From: Dehalococcoidia bacterium
GTDB lineage: Bacteria; Chloroflexota; Dehalococcoidia; DSTF01; JACRBR01
NCBI GenBank assembly: GCA_021731085.1
Contig: JAKFYB010000007.1
Coordinates: forward strand, 96,907 to 148,051
Direction: 5' to 3'
DNA length: 51,145 bases
In this document: one piece after another, positions 17,991-27,893 of the stretch
How positions within the stretch are numbered: position 1 is the stretch's first letter
Layout: every line of letters begins with the position of its first letter
The notes under the pieces: generated by a model
The model's input: only the letters and a program-made list of their open reading frames with translations
Told to the model about the DNA's origin: nothing
Database searches by the model: none
Program-made: the position numbers and the translations under genes

Positions 17991-19370
17991 ATGATTGATG
18001 CTGAGGCCCTCCCCGAACCGCAGCAGCGCGGATCGTTTCTCGGTCATGTGAATGTTGTCGTCCTGACGTACCTCGTCGATGGCGCTCTGGCGTTCGCGAC
18101 GGGGATCCTGCTCGCGCGGGCGCTGGGGCCGGATGGGCGCGGGGCGTACGGGCTGTTCGTGCTGTCGGCGGCGTTCGGGCAGATCCTGCTCGGGTTCGGC
18201 GTCGGCAACGCGGCCATCTACTACATCAACAAGCGCGAGCTGACGGTGCGCGACGTGATCGGAGCGGCGCACAATGTGACGCTGTTCGCGACGCTTGCGA
18301 CCGCGCTGCTCGTCGCCGCGATCGTACCGTGGGTCGAGGATGATGCGCTGGGCGTGGGTGTCTCGCCGTGGATGCTGATCGCGGCGGTGCCCGCGCTGTT
18401 GTACTGGAATTTGATGCGATTCGTGCTGCAGGCGGAGAGCCGCTTCGTCGATCTGGGAGTCGCGACGGTGTCGCAGCAGGCGCTTCTGATTGGCGCGATC
18501 ATCGTGCTCGTCGTCGCAGGCGACCCGACGCCAACGCAGGCGGCATGGTGCCTGATAGGGGCGACGTCGGTTGCGGGCGTGTTCTCTCTAACGCGCGTGG
18601 GGCTCCGGCATGTGGACGTGGGGCTGATCGTACGGCCGCGGTTCGACACGCTGCGCAAGCTGGCGGGGTTCGGCGTGCAGGGCGAGGCCGGCAACGTCCT
18701 GCAGCTGCTGAACTACCGGCTCGACCAATTTCTCGTGCGGTACTTCGTCGGGCTTGCAGGCGTGGGCATCTACGCCGTCGGCGCGTCGATGACGGAGGTG
18801 ATCTTCGTGCTGGCGAACGCGGTGGCGCTGGTACTGCTGCCGCGGCTGACAGCGGACGAAGACGAGGCGCACTGGATGGCGCCCCTCGCGACGCGCAACA
18901 CAATCCTGATCGCTGCAGTGGCGGCGCTCGGTCTCGCGGTGATTGCGCCGGTACTGGTGCCGCTGGCATTCGGCGAGGAGTACAAGGACAGCGTGCAGGC
19001 GTTGTGGCTGCTCCTGCCGGGCACGGTGGTGCTCGCTGGATCGAAAGTGCTGACGAGCTACATCTTCAGCCGCGGGCGGCCGCTCGTGAACACGGGGATC
19101 ACTGCGGTGTCGCTGGTGGTGACGGTGACCCTGGACTTGATCCTGATTCCGATCTTTGATGTCAACGGCGCTGCGGCCGCGTCGTCGCTCGCGTACTTCG
19201 CGCACTTTGGCGCAGCACTGTTCGCCTACAGCGTGATCTCAGGTCGGTCGCCGCTGGTAGCGCTCATCCCGGGGCGCGAGGACGTGCGACTGTATCGCGA
19301 TGCGTGGACGACGGTCACAACGAAGCTGCTGCGTCGTCCACCGGCCCAGCCTGAGCCACCGGCGCCATGA
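17991..19370 (+). CDS. Polysaccharide flippase (Wzx/MATE-like)
   Basis: A 459-residue inner-membrane protein with about 12-14 helices, of the MOP superfamily that flips lipid-linked sugar repeat units. Typical features are LTYLVDGALAFATGILLARALGPDGRGAYGLF at the N-terminus and NYRLDQFLVRYFVGLAGVGIYAVG in the middle, followed by LLPGTVVLAGSKVLTSYIFSRGRP. The ATG at 17991 gives the usual short N-terminus; the frame is open from 17907, through sequence with no helix character. The stop overlaps the ATG of the next glycosyltransferase gene (ATGA). Confidence 0.9.
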   Translation: MIDAEALPEPQQRGSFLGHVNVVVLTYLVDGALAFATGILLARALGPDGRGAYGLFVLSAAFGQILLGFGVGNAAIYYINKRELTVRDVIGAAHNVTLFATLATALLVAAIVPWVEDDALGVGVSPWMLIAAVPALLYWNLMRFVLQAESRFVDLGVATVSQQALLIGAIIVLVVAGDPTPTQAAWCLIGATSVAGVFSLTRVGLRHVDVGLIVRPRFDTLRKLAGFGVQGEAGNVLQLLNYRLDQFLVRYFVGLAGVGIYAVGASMTEVIFVLANAVALVLLPRLTADEDEAHWMAPLATRNTILIAAVAALGLAVIAPVLVPLAFGEEYKDSVQALWLLLPGTVVLAGSKVLTSYIFSRGRPLVNTGITAVSLVVTVTLDLILIPIFDVNGAAAASSLAYFAHFGAALFAYSVISGRSPLVALIPGREDVRLYRDAWTTVTTKLLRRPPAQPEPPAP

Positions 19371-20539
19371 ATGTCGAGCGCGTGACCGACGCGCAACGGC
19401 TGCGGATCGCGGTGCTCGGCGATTTCGACGGCGTGCATACGCGATCGTGGCTGCGCTGGTTCATCGCGCGCGGCCATGATGTGCATGCGATCTCGTTCTA
19501 TCCGCCGTCAGCTCCAGTTGATGGCGTGACGCTGCATGTGCTCAAAGAGCGATTCACGAACGGTGACGGTGGAAGTGCAGCAGGCAGCGGATCGAGCCGT
19601 ATTCCACGGAGCCTCGTGCGCCTTGTGCACGCGGCCCGCTACCGGCAGGCGGGACTTCAGCGCGTTTTGCGTGAAATCGCGCCGGATGTGTTTCACGCGC
19701 ACTTCGTCGTCGAGCACGGATTCTACGGTGCGCTGGCAGGCTTCCATCCGTACGTTGTGACGGCGTGGGGTTCGGACGTGCTCGTCGAGCCAGGACGCGA
19801 TCCGATCTCGCGGCAGATCGCGAAGTGGACGCTGGCTCGCGCCGATCTCATCACATCGAACAACAACGTGATGGCGGAGCGCATCGTCGAGCTGGGTGCG
19901 TCGCGTTCAAAGGTCGAGATCGTGACGCTGGGGGCGGATGCGTACTTCGGCGACAGGTGGGAGGAGTCGGCGAACGTCGCCGCGCCGTTCGCGGGTGCGC
20001 CGATCACGATCCTGAGCACGCGGGCGCATGAGCCGCTGTACAACATCGATGCGATCATCGACGCGTTCGCAGTCCTTCACGAGAAGGCGCCGAACACGCA
20101 ACTGGTCGTCGCGCACAGCGGGTCGCTGTCGCCGGCGCTCGAGGACCGAGCACGACCTCTCGGCGACGCGGTGACGTTTACGGGCACGGTCGATGCGGCA
20201 CGGCTGCGCGACTTGATGACGGAAGCGGCGGTGTTCGTGTCGGTTCCGTCGTCGGACGGGACGTCGGTGGCGCTATTGCAGGCGATGTCGGCCGGCGCGT
20301 TTCCGGTCGTGAGCGCCCTCGAGACCGTGCGCGAGTGGATCGTGGATGGCGAGAACGGGCTCACGGTGCCACTCGGCTCGCCTGTGTTGATGGCGGAGGC
20401 GTTGATGAAAGCGGTCTCCGGCGTGGAGTTGCGGCGCACTGCGGCGGTGCGGAATCGGGCCATCGTGCGGGAGCGCGGGACGAACGAGGTGGAGATGGCT
20501 CGGATGGAGACGCTGTATCTTCGGCTCGCGTCGCGCTAG
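19367..20539 (+). CDS. Family 4 glycosyltransferase, second of the operon
   Basis: A 390-residue GT-B enzyme: RIAVLGDFDGVHTRSWLRWF at the N-terminus, YVVTAWGSDVLVEPG (a WGSD motif of GT4 enzymes), ADLITSNNNVMAERIVELG, and the donor-site end FVSVPSSDGTSVALLQAMSAGAFPVVSAL. It overlaps the flippase gene by 4 bp. It is the last gene of the exopolysaccharide operon and is convergent with the Crp-type regulator; the hairpin at 20610-20630 lies between them. Confidence 0.9.
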   Translation: MNVERVTDAQRLRIAVLGDFDGVHTRSWLRWFIARGHDVHAISFYPPSAPVDGVTLHVLKERFTNGDGGSAAGSGSSRIPRSLVRLVHAARYRQAGLQRVLREIAPDVFHAHFVVEHGFYGALAGFHPYVVTAWGSDVLVEPGRDPISRQIAKWTLARADLITSNNNVMAERIVELGASRSKVEIVTLGADAYFGDRWEESANVAAPFAGAPITILSTRAHEPLYNIDAIIDAFAVLHEKAPNTQLVVAHSGSLSPALEDRARPLGDAVTFTGTVDAARLRDLMTEAAVFVSVPSSDGTSVALLQAMSAGAFPVVSALETVREWIVDGENGLTVPLGSPVLMAEALMKAVSGVELRRTAAVRNRAIVRERGTNEVEMARMETLYLRLASR

Positions 20540-20609
20540 GGACGGAGCTGCCTCCAGAGGCGACTCTTCGAGAAGCCTCGTCTCTACGAGCATCCCTCAC
20601 ACAGCGACC

Positions 20610-20630
20610 GCGCGGGCTAAGAGCCCGCGC
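20610..20630. repeat. GCGCGGGCT hairpin repeat
   Basis: GCGCGGGCT (20610-20618), AAG, AGCCCGCGC (20622-20630): a perfect 9-bp stem with a 3-base loop. A second copy, with GAAA as loop, is at 51109-51128. It lies between convergent genes, where it could also stop transcription from both sides, though no T-run follows. Confidence 0.75.
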
Positions 20631-20673
20631 TACAGCGTCACGCGTCGGGCTACAGGCATCAGCGATCGCGCTG

Positions 20674-21366
20674 CTAGATCTCCGTCTCGAATGCTGACGG
20701 CTGCAAGAGCACGACGACCCCACGTTCTACATCGACCAGGCCGGCGGCGCGCACGCGAGCGAGGTGCTTGTTCACGCTCTCACGCGTGATGCCGAGCTGG
20801 CGCGCGCACTCCGTCTGGTTGATGCGCAGGCGCGCGCCCGCCGTGAGCCCTGCCGGCGACTCCAGAAACCGCTGGGCGAGGTGGTGGCGTATGCGCGTCT
20901 CGACGTCGAGCAGGCCAATCTCGGCGACCTGTTCGTTTGTGGTGCGGAGCCGGTAGGCAACGTGCTGGAGCATGGCGACGGCTGCGGCGGGATGCTCGCG
21001 CAGCCACGAGAGAAAGCGCGGCTTGGCGATGTGGAGGCTGCGGACGGGCGTGGCGGCAACGGCTGACGCGGTGCGTGTCTGGCCGTCGAGCACGGCGAGT
21101 TCGCCGAAGACATCGCCGTCGCTGAGCTTGCGTACGACGACCTGATTGCCGGACGCGCTCTCGAGGACGATGCGCACCTCGCCCGAGACGATGGCGAAGA
21201 TGCCGTCGCCGGGATCGCCCCGGTGGAAGAGCCACTCACCTGCGCGGTAGATGCGGGGACGCGCCTCCCGCACGAGGTCGCGCAGATCGGTCTTCGAGAT
21301 GCTACCAAGCAACGGCGAACTGGCGAGCGCCTCGAGAGCGGGTTGAGTGGATGCTGCTGGAACCAT
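20674..21366 (-). CDS. Crp/Fnr-family transcriptional regulator
   Basis: A 230-residue regulator with an N-terminal cyclic-nucleotide-binding fold (FHRGDPGDGIFAIVSGEVRIV, VFGELAVLDGQTRTASAVA, close to the cAMP phosphate-binding cassette) and a C-terminal winged helix whose recognition helix reads TECARQLGITRESVNKHLARVRAAG. There are no cysteine clusters, so it is not a canonical FNR-type oxygen sensor. It is divergent from the first methyltransferase gene, and a palindrome between them is a candidate binding site. Confidence 0.92.
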   Translation of the reverse strand: MVPAASTQPALEALASSPLLGSISKTDLRDLVREARPRIYRAGEWLFHRGDPGDGIFAIVSGEVRIVLESASGNQVVVRKLSDGDVFGELAVLDGQTRTASAVAATPVRSLHIAKPRFLSWLREHPAAAVAMLQHVAYRLRTTNEQVAEIGLLDVETRIRHHLAQRFLESPAGLTAGARLRINQTECARQLGITRESVNKHLARVRAAGLVDVERGVVVLLQPSAFETEI

Positions 21367-21430
21367 GTGATCTCCTGTGGCCAGCGAGGACGCCTAGCCG
21401 CTATGAGAGTAGAGCAATCCGCGCTGTGTG

Positions 21431-21442
21431 TGAACGCGTTCA
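21431..21442. promoter_or_regulatory. Candidate operator in Crp/methyltransferase gap
   Basis: TGAACGCGTTCA is a perfect 12-bp palindrome at the middle of the 163-bp divergent gap, flanked by TGTG on the left and ATATGTGA on the right. It could bind the neighbouring Crp/Fnr-type protein and control both genes. It is not an exact CRP or FNR consensus. Confidence 0.45.
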
Positions 21443-21529
21443 TATGTGACGCGCGTGTCCCGCTTCGATACTGGCCGAGACGGCAGCAGAGCCCACACGG
21501 GCACGGCCGTTGATCACAGGAGGACGGCA

Positions 21530-22621
21530 ATGACGACGGCAACAGCGCAAGCACCAGCGGCAATCGACACACAGAAAGCGGAGGAGTTCGGCGGCTACGT
21601 CGTCGGCGTCATCAACGGAGCGGCGCTTGCCTATACGATCAGCGTCGGCCACCGCACAGGCCTCTTCGACACGATGGCGGGGCTACCGCCGAGCACATGC
21701 GCGCAGATCGCCGGCGAAGCGGGCCTGAACGAGCGCTACGTGCGTGAGTGGCTGGGCGCGGCAACGACGGGCCGCATCGTCGAGCACGATGGGATCGCCG
21801 GAACGTACTGGCTTCCCGCAGAACACGCAGCCTCGCTGACACGAGCGGCGGGGCCCGGCAATCTTGCGACGATGACCCAGTTCTTCCCGCTGCTCGGGCA
21901 GGTGGAGGATGGCATCGTCGAGTCGTTCCAGAAGGGTGGCGGCGTCCCCTACGCACAGTTTGAAACGTTCCAGCAGGTCATGGGCGGCTGGAGTTCGGCC
22001 GTGTTCGATGCGACGCTCATCGACGTGACGCTACCCCTCGTACCCGGTCTCGTCGAGAAGCTGCGCGCGGGGATCGATGTCGCGGATGTCGGGTGCGGCA
22101 TCGGTCACGGGATCAACGTGATGGCGCAGGCGTTTCCGAACAGCCGCTTCGTTGGTTACGACTTCTCCGATGAAGGCATCGGCATCGCCCGGGACGAAGC
22201 GAAGGCCCTAGACCTGACGAACGCGCGCTTCGAAGTCAAGGATGCGGCGACGCTGTCGGGCCCGCCGGCGTTCGACCTGATCACGACGTTCGACGCAGTG
22301 CATGACCAGGCGAACCCGCGACGCATGCTCAAGGGCATCTACGACGCGCTGCGACCGGGCGGCACCTACCTCTGCGTGGACATCGGGGCGGACAGCACGC
22401 ACGCTGGCAACATGGACCACCCGCTGGCTCCGTTCTTGTACACCGTCTCGACGTTCCACTGCATGACGGTCTCGCTGGCCCTCGGCGGTGAGGGTCTGGG
22501 GACGTGCTGGGGCGAGCAGCAGGCGCGAGAGCTGCTGGCGGAGGCCGGTTTCGGACAGGTCGAGATCGCGAAGGTCGATGGCGACGTCCTGAACAACTAC
22601 TACGTCGCTCGAAAGGGATGA
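21530..22621 (+). CDS. SAM-dependent methyltransferase with N-terminal winged-helix domain
   Basis: A 363-residue protein. The N-terminal 100 residues look like the winged-helix dimerisation domain of O-methyltransferases (ISVGHRTGLFDTMAGLP, AGLNERYVREWLGAA), and the Rossmann domain contains motif I VADVGCGIGHGINVMA, FVGYDFSDEGIGIA and PPAFDLITTFDAVHD. The start at 21530 has AGGAGG 7-8 bases upstream. It is paralogous to the next gene. A bacterial family of this layout is common in actinobacteria and Chloroflexota; its acceptor substrate is unknown. Confidence 0.85.
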   Translation: MTTATAQAPAAIDTQKAEEFGGYVVGVINGAALAYTISVGHRTGLFDTMAGLPPSTCAQIAGEAGLNERYVREWLGAATTGRIVEHDGIAGTYWLPAEHAASLTRAAGPGNLATMTQFFPLLGQVEDGIVESFQKGGGVPYAQFETFQQVMGGWSSAVFDATLIDVTLPLVPGLVEKLRAGIDVADVGCGIGHGINVMAQAFPNSRFVGYDFSDEGIGIARDEAKALDLTNARFEVKDAATLSGPPAFDLITTFDAVHDQANPRRMLKGIYDALRPGGTYLCVDIGADSTHAGNMDHPLAPFLYTVSTFHCMTVSLALGGEGLGTCWGEQQARELLAEAGFGQVEIAKVDGDVLNNYYVARKG

Positions 22622-22651
22622 TGGTCGTCGGTCGTCAGTCGTCGGTGGGTG
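22622..22651. repeat. GTCGTC-type stutter repeat
   Basis: Units of GGTCGTC and AGTCGTC follow directly after the stop of the first methyltransferase gene. Same dialect as 27514-27540. Confidence 0.7.
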
Positions 22652-22708
22652 ATCCCGCCGGCGGCGCCGGCCGATGTGGGGTAGAGATAGGCGAGAGGAG
22701 ATGAGACA

Positions 22709-23803
22709 ATGGTTGCCATGACAAAGAAGCCACGCGTTGCGCTCGATGAAGCAAGCCGGGATGCGTTCGCGGAACGGCTGATGAACGCGACGATCGCGTC
22801 GATGGATGTGTTCTCGGTGCACATCGGGAACAAGCTGGGGTTCTATGCGGCGCTCGCCAACCAGCCGGCGACAGTAGCCGAGCTGGCTGCCCGCACGTCG
22901 ACGCACCCACGTTACGTTCGTGAGTGGGCGGAGCAGCAGGCCGTCACGGGCATCCTCAGCGCGGACCTTTCGGGCGGAGAGCCTGTGTTCGGCCTCTCGC
23001 CAGAACATGCGGAAGTGCTTCTCGACAAGGACAGCCTGAACTACGTGGCTCCGATCGCGCAGTTGTTCGCAGGCGCGGTCAGCCCGATGGACGCGATCAT
23101 CGAGGCGTACCGGAGCGGTGGCGGCGTGCCGTACGCGGACTACGGCGTCGACCTACGCGAGGGCCAGGGCACGATCAACCGGCCGCCGTTCCTCTACGAC
23201 TTGGCACAGTCGTGGATCCCTTCGATGCCCGACGTGCTGGCGCGTCTCCAATCGCCGGGCGCGCGCGTCGCCGACATCGGCTGTGGCGCGGGCTGGGCGG
23301 CGATCGGCGTCGCGAAGGAGTTTCCGGCGGCGACGGTCGATGCGTTCGACCTCGACCCGGCATCGGTCGAGCTCGCGAAGAAGAACGTCGCAGAGGCGGG
23401 CGTTGCGGATCGCGTGACAGTTTCGCTGCGTGACGCGGCGGACCCTGCACTGGCGGCTCAGTACGACCTGGTGATGATCCTCGAAGCGCTGCACGACATG
23501 TCGCGGCCGGTGGATGCGCTGCGCGCGGCAAAGAACTTGCTGCGCGAGGGTGGCGCGCTTCTCGTCGCCGACGAGCGCGTGGCTGAGGCGTTCACGGGTG
23601 AGGGCGACGACATCGAGCGGATGATGTACGGCTGGAGCATCTTGCACTGCTTGCCCGCTGGGATGTCGGAATCACCGTCGGCGGCGACGGGGACGGTGTT
23701 CCGTGAGCCGACATTGCGGTCATATGCGGCAGAGGCGAGCTTCGCGTCGGTGGAGGTGTTGCCGGTGGAGCATCTGTTCTTCCGGCTGTATCGGCTGTCG
23801 TAA
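22709..23803 (+). CDS. SAM-dependent methyltransferase, paralogue of the preceding gene
   Basis: A 364-residue protein. An N-terminal winged-helix dimerisation region (FSVHIGNKLGFYAALANQP, TSTHPRYVREWAEQQA) precedes a Rossmann fold with motif I VADIGCGAGWAAIGVA, the acidic loop VDAFDLDPASVELA and the segment YDLVMILEALHDMS. The shared blocks RYVREW and GGGVPYA are also in the upstream protein, so the pair arose by duplication and then diverged. AGGAGATGAGACA precedes the ATG. Substrate unknown. Confidence 0.85.
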   Translation: MVAMTKKPRVALDEASRDAFAERLMNATIASMDVFSVHIGNKLGFYAALANQPATVAELAARTSTHPRYVREWAEQQAVTGILSADLSGGEPVFGLSPEHAEVLLDKDSLNYVAPIAQLFAGAVSPMDAIIEAYRSGGGVPYADYGVDLREGQGTINRPPFLYDLAQSWIPSMPDVLARLQSPGARVADIGCGAGWAAIGVAKEFPAATVDAFDLDPASVELAKKNVAEAGVADRVTVSLRDAADPALAAQYDLVMILEALHDMSRPVDALRAAKNLLREGGALLVADERVAEAFTGEGDDIERMMYGWSILHCLPAGMSESPSAATGTVFREPTLRSYAAEASFASVEVLPVEHLFFRLYRLS

Positions 23804-23830
23804 GCGGTTGGTCGTTGGTCGTTAGGCGAC
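23804..23830. repeat. GGTCGTT stutter repeat
   Basis: Three imperfect copies of GGTTGGTCGTTGGTCGTTAGG directly after the methyltransferase stop. A related run is at 26971-27006. Confidence 0.65.
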
Positions 23831-23867
23831 GGATTAACTGCGCCCGATACAATTCGGGCGTACTTCT

Positions 23868-25223
23868 ATGTCTGAAACACCACCATCAATGCCCGGGCCG
23901 CCGCTACCGGACTGGCGCGAGCGATACGCGTCGAAGCTGGCGTCGCCCGAGGCGGCGGTGCGGGTGGTGCGCGACGGCGACCGCGTCGTCATCGGCATGC
24001 ACTACCTGACGCCGCTGGCGTTGTGCCGGGCGCTCGCGGCGCGCGCAGGCGAACTGCGTGACGTCGATGTCGAGAACTCGATCGCGACGTTCATGTCGTG
24101 GTGGGGTGACGACGCCGCTCCCAACAACTTCAATGTGCGGTCGTTCTTCCTGCAGGCGCCGGATCGGGCGGCGTTCCGCAAGGGGCTGCTCGATTATGTG
24201 ATTGCGCCGCCGACGCGGGAGGACGCTTCATACTGGCTCGACCGTAGGCCGGACGTCTTCCTGACGAGCGTGTCGCCGCCGGATGCGGACGGGTGGTGCA
24301 GCTTCGGGATGAGCGTATGGGGCGCGCCTGAAGTCGCGCGTGAGGCGCGGCATGTAGTCGGCGAGGTGAACCCACGGCTGATCCGGACGGGCGGCGACAA
24401 TCGGATCCACATAGATGACATCGAACTGCTCGTCGAGGCGCCGGAGCAGTGGAAGTTCCTGCGGCGCCCGCCGAACACCGACGAGGAGACGGAGATCGCG
24501 ACGGTGATCTGCTCGCTGGTCGGCAGCGAGATCGTGGGGGACGGCGACACGCTGCAGTTCGGCACGGGGACGGTATCGGCGGCGATGTCCGACTTCATCG
24601 GCCACCACCATGAGCTTGGCGTGCACAGCGAACTGATCTTCGGCGGCATCCCCGCGCTTGTCGAGGGCGGCGTGATCACGGGCTCGCGGAAGACGCTGCA
24701 TCCGGGGAAGGTCGTCGGGGCGTCGTTCGGGCCGCTGTCGGCGGAGGAGTTCGCGCAGGTGGATGGCGACGCGCGGTACGAGCTGTACTGCATGTCGCAC
24801 ACGAACGACATCCAGGTGATCGCCGCGCACGACAACTTCTGCGCGATCAACAACGCGCTCCTCGTCGACGCGACGGGCCAGATCGACGGCGAGACGATCG
24901 GGCCGGAGATCTACAGCGGGACGGGCGGCGCGTTCGCGTTCGCGGTCGGCGCGCTGCACGCGAAGGGCGGCCGCAGCGTAACAGTCCTACCGTCGACCTC
25001 CATCGTGAACGGCGAGCGGCGGTCGCGCATCGTCGCAATGTTCCCGCAGGGGACGGCGGTGACGGTGCCGCGCGGCTACGCCGACATCATCGTGACGGAG
25101 TACGGCATCGCGCGGATCCGCGGCGCGACGCTGCGGCGGCGCATCGATGAGCTGTGCGCAATCGCCCACCCGGACTTTCGGGCGGAGATCCGGGCGGAGG
25201 CTCGGTCGGCGTACGGGGTGTAA
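23868..25223 (+). CDS. Acetyl-CoA hydrolase/4-hydroxybutyrate CoA-transferase family protein
   Basis: A 451-residue class I CoA-transferase. The ATG follows no strong ribosome site, but the N-terminus DWRERYASKLASPEAAVRVVRDGDRVV matches the family. The active-site region LGVHSELIFGG supplies the catalytic Glu, and SGTGGAFAFAVGA and VTEYGIARIRGATLRRR are typical of the C-terminal lobe. It moves CoA between short acyl groups, possibly acetate or 4-hydroxybutyrate. It ends before a strong hairpin that separates it from groEL. Confidence 0.9.
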   Translation: MSETPPSMPGPPLPDWRERYASKLASPEAAVRVVRDGDRVVIGMHYLTPLALCRALAARAGELRDVDVENSIATFMSWWGDDAAPNNFNVRSFFLQAPDRAAFRKGLLDYVIAPPTREDASYWLDRRPDVFLTSVSPPDADGWCSFGMSVWGAPEVAREARHVVGEVNPRLIRTGGDNRIHIDDIELLVEAPEQWKFLRRPPNTDEETEIATVICSLVGSEIVGDGDTLQFGTGTVSAAMSDFIGHHHELGVHSELIFGGIPALVEGGVITGSRKTLHPGKVVGASFGPLSAEEFAQVDGDARYELYCMSHTNDIQVIAAHDNFCAINNALLVDATGQIDGETIGPEIYSGTGGAFAFAVGALHAKGGRSVTVLPSTSIVNGERRSRIVAMFPQGTAVTVPRGYADIIVTEYGIARIRGATLRRRIDELCAIAHPDFRAEIRAEARSAYGV

Positions 25224-25272
25224 ATGTAAGTTAATGAGGACTTGAGGATCGCCCTCCGTCTCGATTACAAGA

Positions 25273-25300
25273 GAGAGGCCCGTCTGACGACGGGCCTCTC
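25273..25300. terminator. Bidirectional hairpin between CoA-transferase gene and groEL
   Basis: GAGAGGCCCGTC (25273-25284), loop TGAC, then its exact complement (25289-25300) form a 12-bp stem. It sits between two convergent genes. No strong T-tract follows on either side, so it is either a bidirectional terminator or a Rho-assisted RNA stabiliser. Confidence 0.75.
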
Positions 25301-25335
25301 CTGAAATCCTCAATCCCTGAAAGACTGAAGTCCTT

Positions 25336-27036
<1,701 letters not shown>

Positions 27037-27387
27037 CTATTGAACCTTCGCGAGGACGTCCTTCTCGGAGATGACGATCAGTTCGTCGCGGTCGATCTTG
27101 ATCTCCTGGCCGGTGTACTTCGCGTAGAGGACGCGGTCGCCGACGGACACGTCCATGGCGATGCGCTTGCCGTTGTCGTCAAGCTTGCCCGGGCCGACGG
27201 CGATGACGGTGCCCTGCTGGGGCTTCTCCTTCGCCGTGTCCGGGATGACGATGCCGCTGGCGAGGACTTCTTCCTGCACCACGGGCTTGATGACGATGCG
27301 GTCCTGCAGCGGGATGAGCTTGCTGCCGCCGGACGCGCCGTTCTTCGCGGTCTTCACGGGCTTCGATGCCACCTTGGCCTTAGCCAT
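27037..27387 (-). CDS. groES: Co-chaperonin GroES
   Basis: A 116-residue co-chaperonin that caps GroEL. The core [18 protein letters not shown] and the mobile loop [17 protein letters not shown] are intact, and [16 protein letters not shown] closes the fold. The ATG at 27387 has AGGAGG seven bases upstream; an alternative further upstream has no support. The first 20 or so residues (Lys/Ala/Ser-rich) extend beyond the usual 95-100-residue GroES. Confidence 0.97.
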   Translation of the reverse strand: MAKAKVASKPVKTAKNGASGGSKLIPLQDRIVIKPVVQEEVLASGIVIPDTAKEKPQQGTVIAVGPGKLDDNGKRIAMDVSVGDRVLYAKYTGQEIKIDRDELIVISEKDVLAKVQ

Positions 27388-27443
27388 GCTGATACCTCCT
27401 GTAAGGTCTGCTTGCTTGATTCCGAATCTGTTTGGTCGTGTTG

Positions 27444-27470
27444 TTAGCACTCGTCAGCGGAGAGTGCTAG
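27444..27470 (-). promoter_or_regulatory. CIRCE operator (HrcA site)
   Basis: TTAGCACTC at 27444-27452, nine bases, then GAGTGCTAG at 27462-27470: the CIRCE inverted repeat with one arm base off consensus. It lies just upstream of the groES leader, so HrcA repression of groESL under non-stress conditions is expected. hrcA is not in the window. Confidence 0.93.
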
Positions 27471-27473
27471 GGC

Positions 27474-27503
27474 ATGGTACGGCAGGCGGGGACGTGAGAT
27501 CAA
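27474..27503 (-). promoter_or_regulatory. Putative groES promoter
   Basis: On the minus strand TTGATC (27503-27498) and TACCAT (27479-27474), spacer 18, lie directly upstream of the CIRCE, which then covers the transcription start. Match to the -10/-35 consensus is moderate. Confidence 0.5.
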
Positions 27504-27513
27504 GTTTTTGATA

Positions 27514-27540
27514 GCGGTCGTCGGTCGTCAGTCGTCAGTT
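27514..27540. repeat. GTCGTC stutter repeat
   Basis: GGTCGTCGGTCGTCAGTCGTC-like units of about 8-base period between the groES promoter and the XRE gene. Same dialect as 22622-22651. Confidence 0.75.
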
Positions 27541-27595
27541 CACGGCCGGGATCGGCACGCCGCCTCAGGGCTTCGGGCTCATACTTCGACCAATT

Positions 27596-27617
27596 GTCTA
27601 CACGGAACCGTGTAGAC
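27596..27617. promoter_or_regulatory. Palindromic operator just before the XRE start
   Basis: GTCTACACGG, AA, CCGTGTAGAC: a perfect 10+2+10 inverted repeat ending 6 bp before the ATG at 27624. TAGACT at 27613-27618 could be the -10 box, which would place transcription start at or next to the ATG (leaderless mRNA). Best read as an autoregulatory site for the XRE protein. Confidence 0.7.
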
Positions 27618-27623
27618 TAGGCC

Positions 27624-27893
27624 ATGGCCAAACAACGGAGGACGGCGTGGGACGCGGACGGCGTGCGCGGGCTGCGGCGGCACATGGAGCTAACGCAGGA
27701 GCAGCTCGCCGACGCGCTCGGCGTGCGGCAGCAGACGGTCAGCGAGTGGGAGACTGGGCAGTACCAACCGCGCGGCGCGAGCGAGAAGCTGCTGTCGATA
27801 GTCGCCGACAGCGCCGGGTATGCATACGGGGAGATGGAGGCTGGAGGTCAGAAATCGGAATCGCGTCCCGCGAAGCGCGGGACGAACCGATGA
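27624..27893 (+). CDS. XRE-family HTH regulator
   Basis: An 89-residue DNA-binding protein. Residues 15-65 form a Cro/C1-type helix-turn-helix (LRRHMELTQEQLADALGVRQQTVSEWETGQYQPR). The last 20 or so residues (EAGGQKSESRPAKRGTNR) are low-complexity: they are encoded by a stutter and a hairpin repeat rather than by conserved sequence. A perfect palindrome sits 6 bp before its ATG, and its stop overlaps the ATG of the next gene, so it forms a two-gene operon with the DUF2851-type protein. Confidence 0.85.
   Translation: MAKQRRTAWDADGVRGLRRHMELTQEQLADALGVRQQTVSEWETGQYQPRGASEKLLSIVADSAGYAYGEMEAGGQKSESRPAKRGTNR
27836..27860. repeat. GGAGGTCAGA stutter at the XRE 3' end
   Basis: GGAGGCTGGAGGTCAGAAATCGGAA-type units of the GACCTC family inside the end of the XRE reading frame. 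Followed directly by the hairpin at 27864-27884. Confidence 0.55.
27864..27884. repeat. CGTCCCGCG hairpin repeat in the XRE frame
   Basis: CGTCCCGCG (27864-27872), AAG, CGCGGGACG (27876-27884): a perfect 9-bp stem with a 3-base loop. It encodes SRPAKRGT of the XRE C-terminus. Confidence 0.65.
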
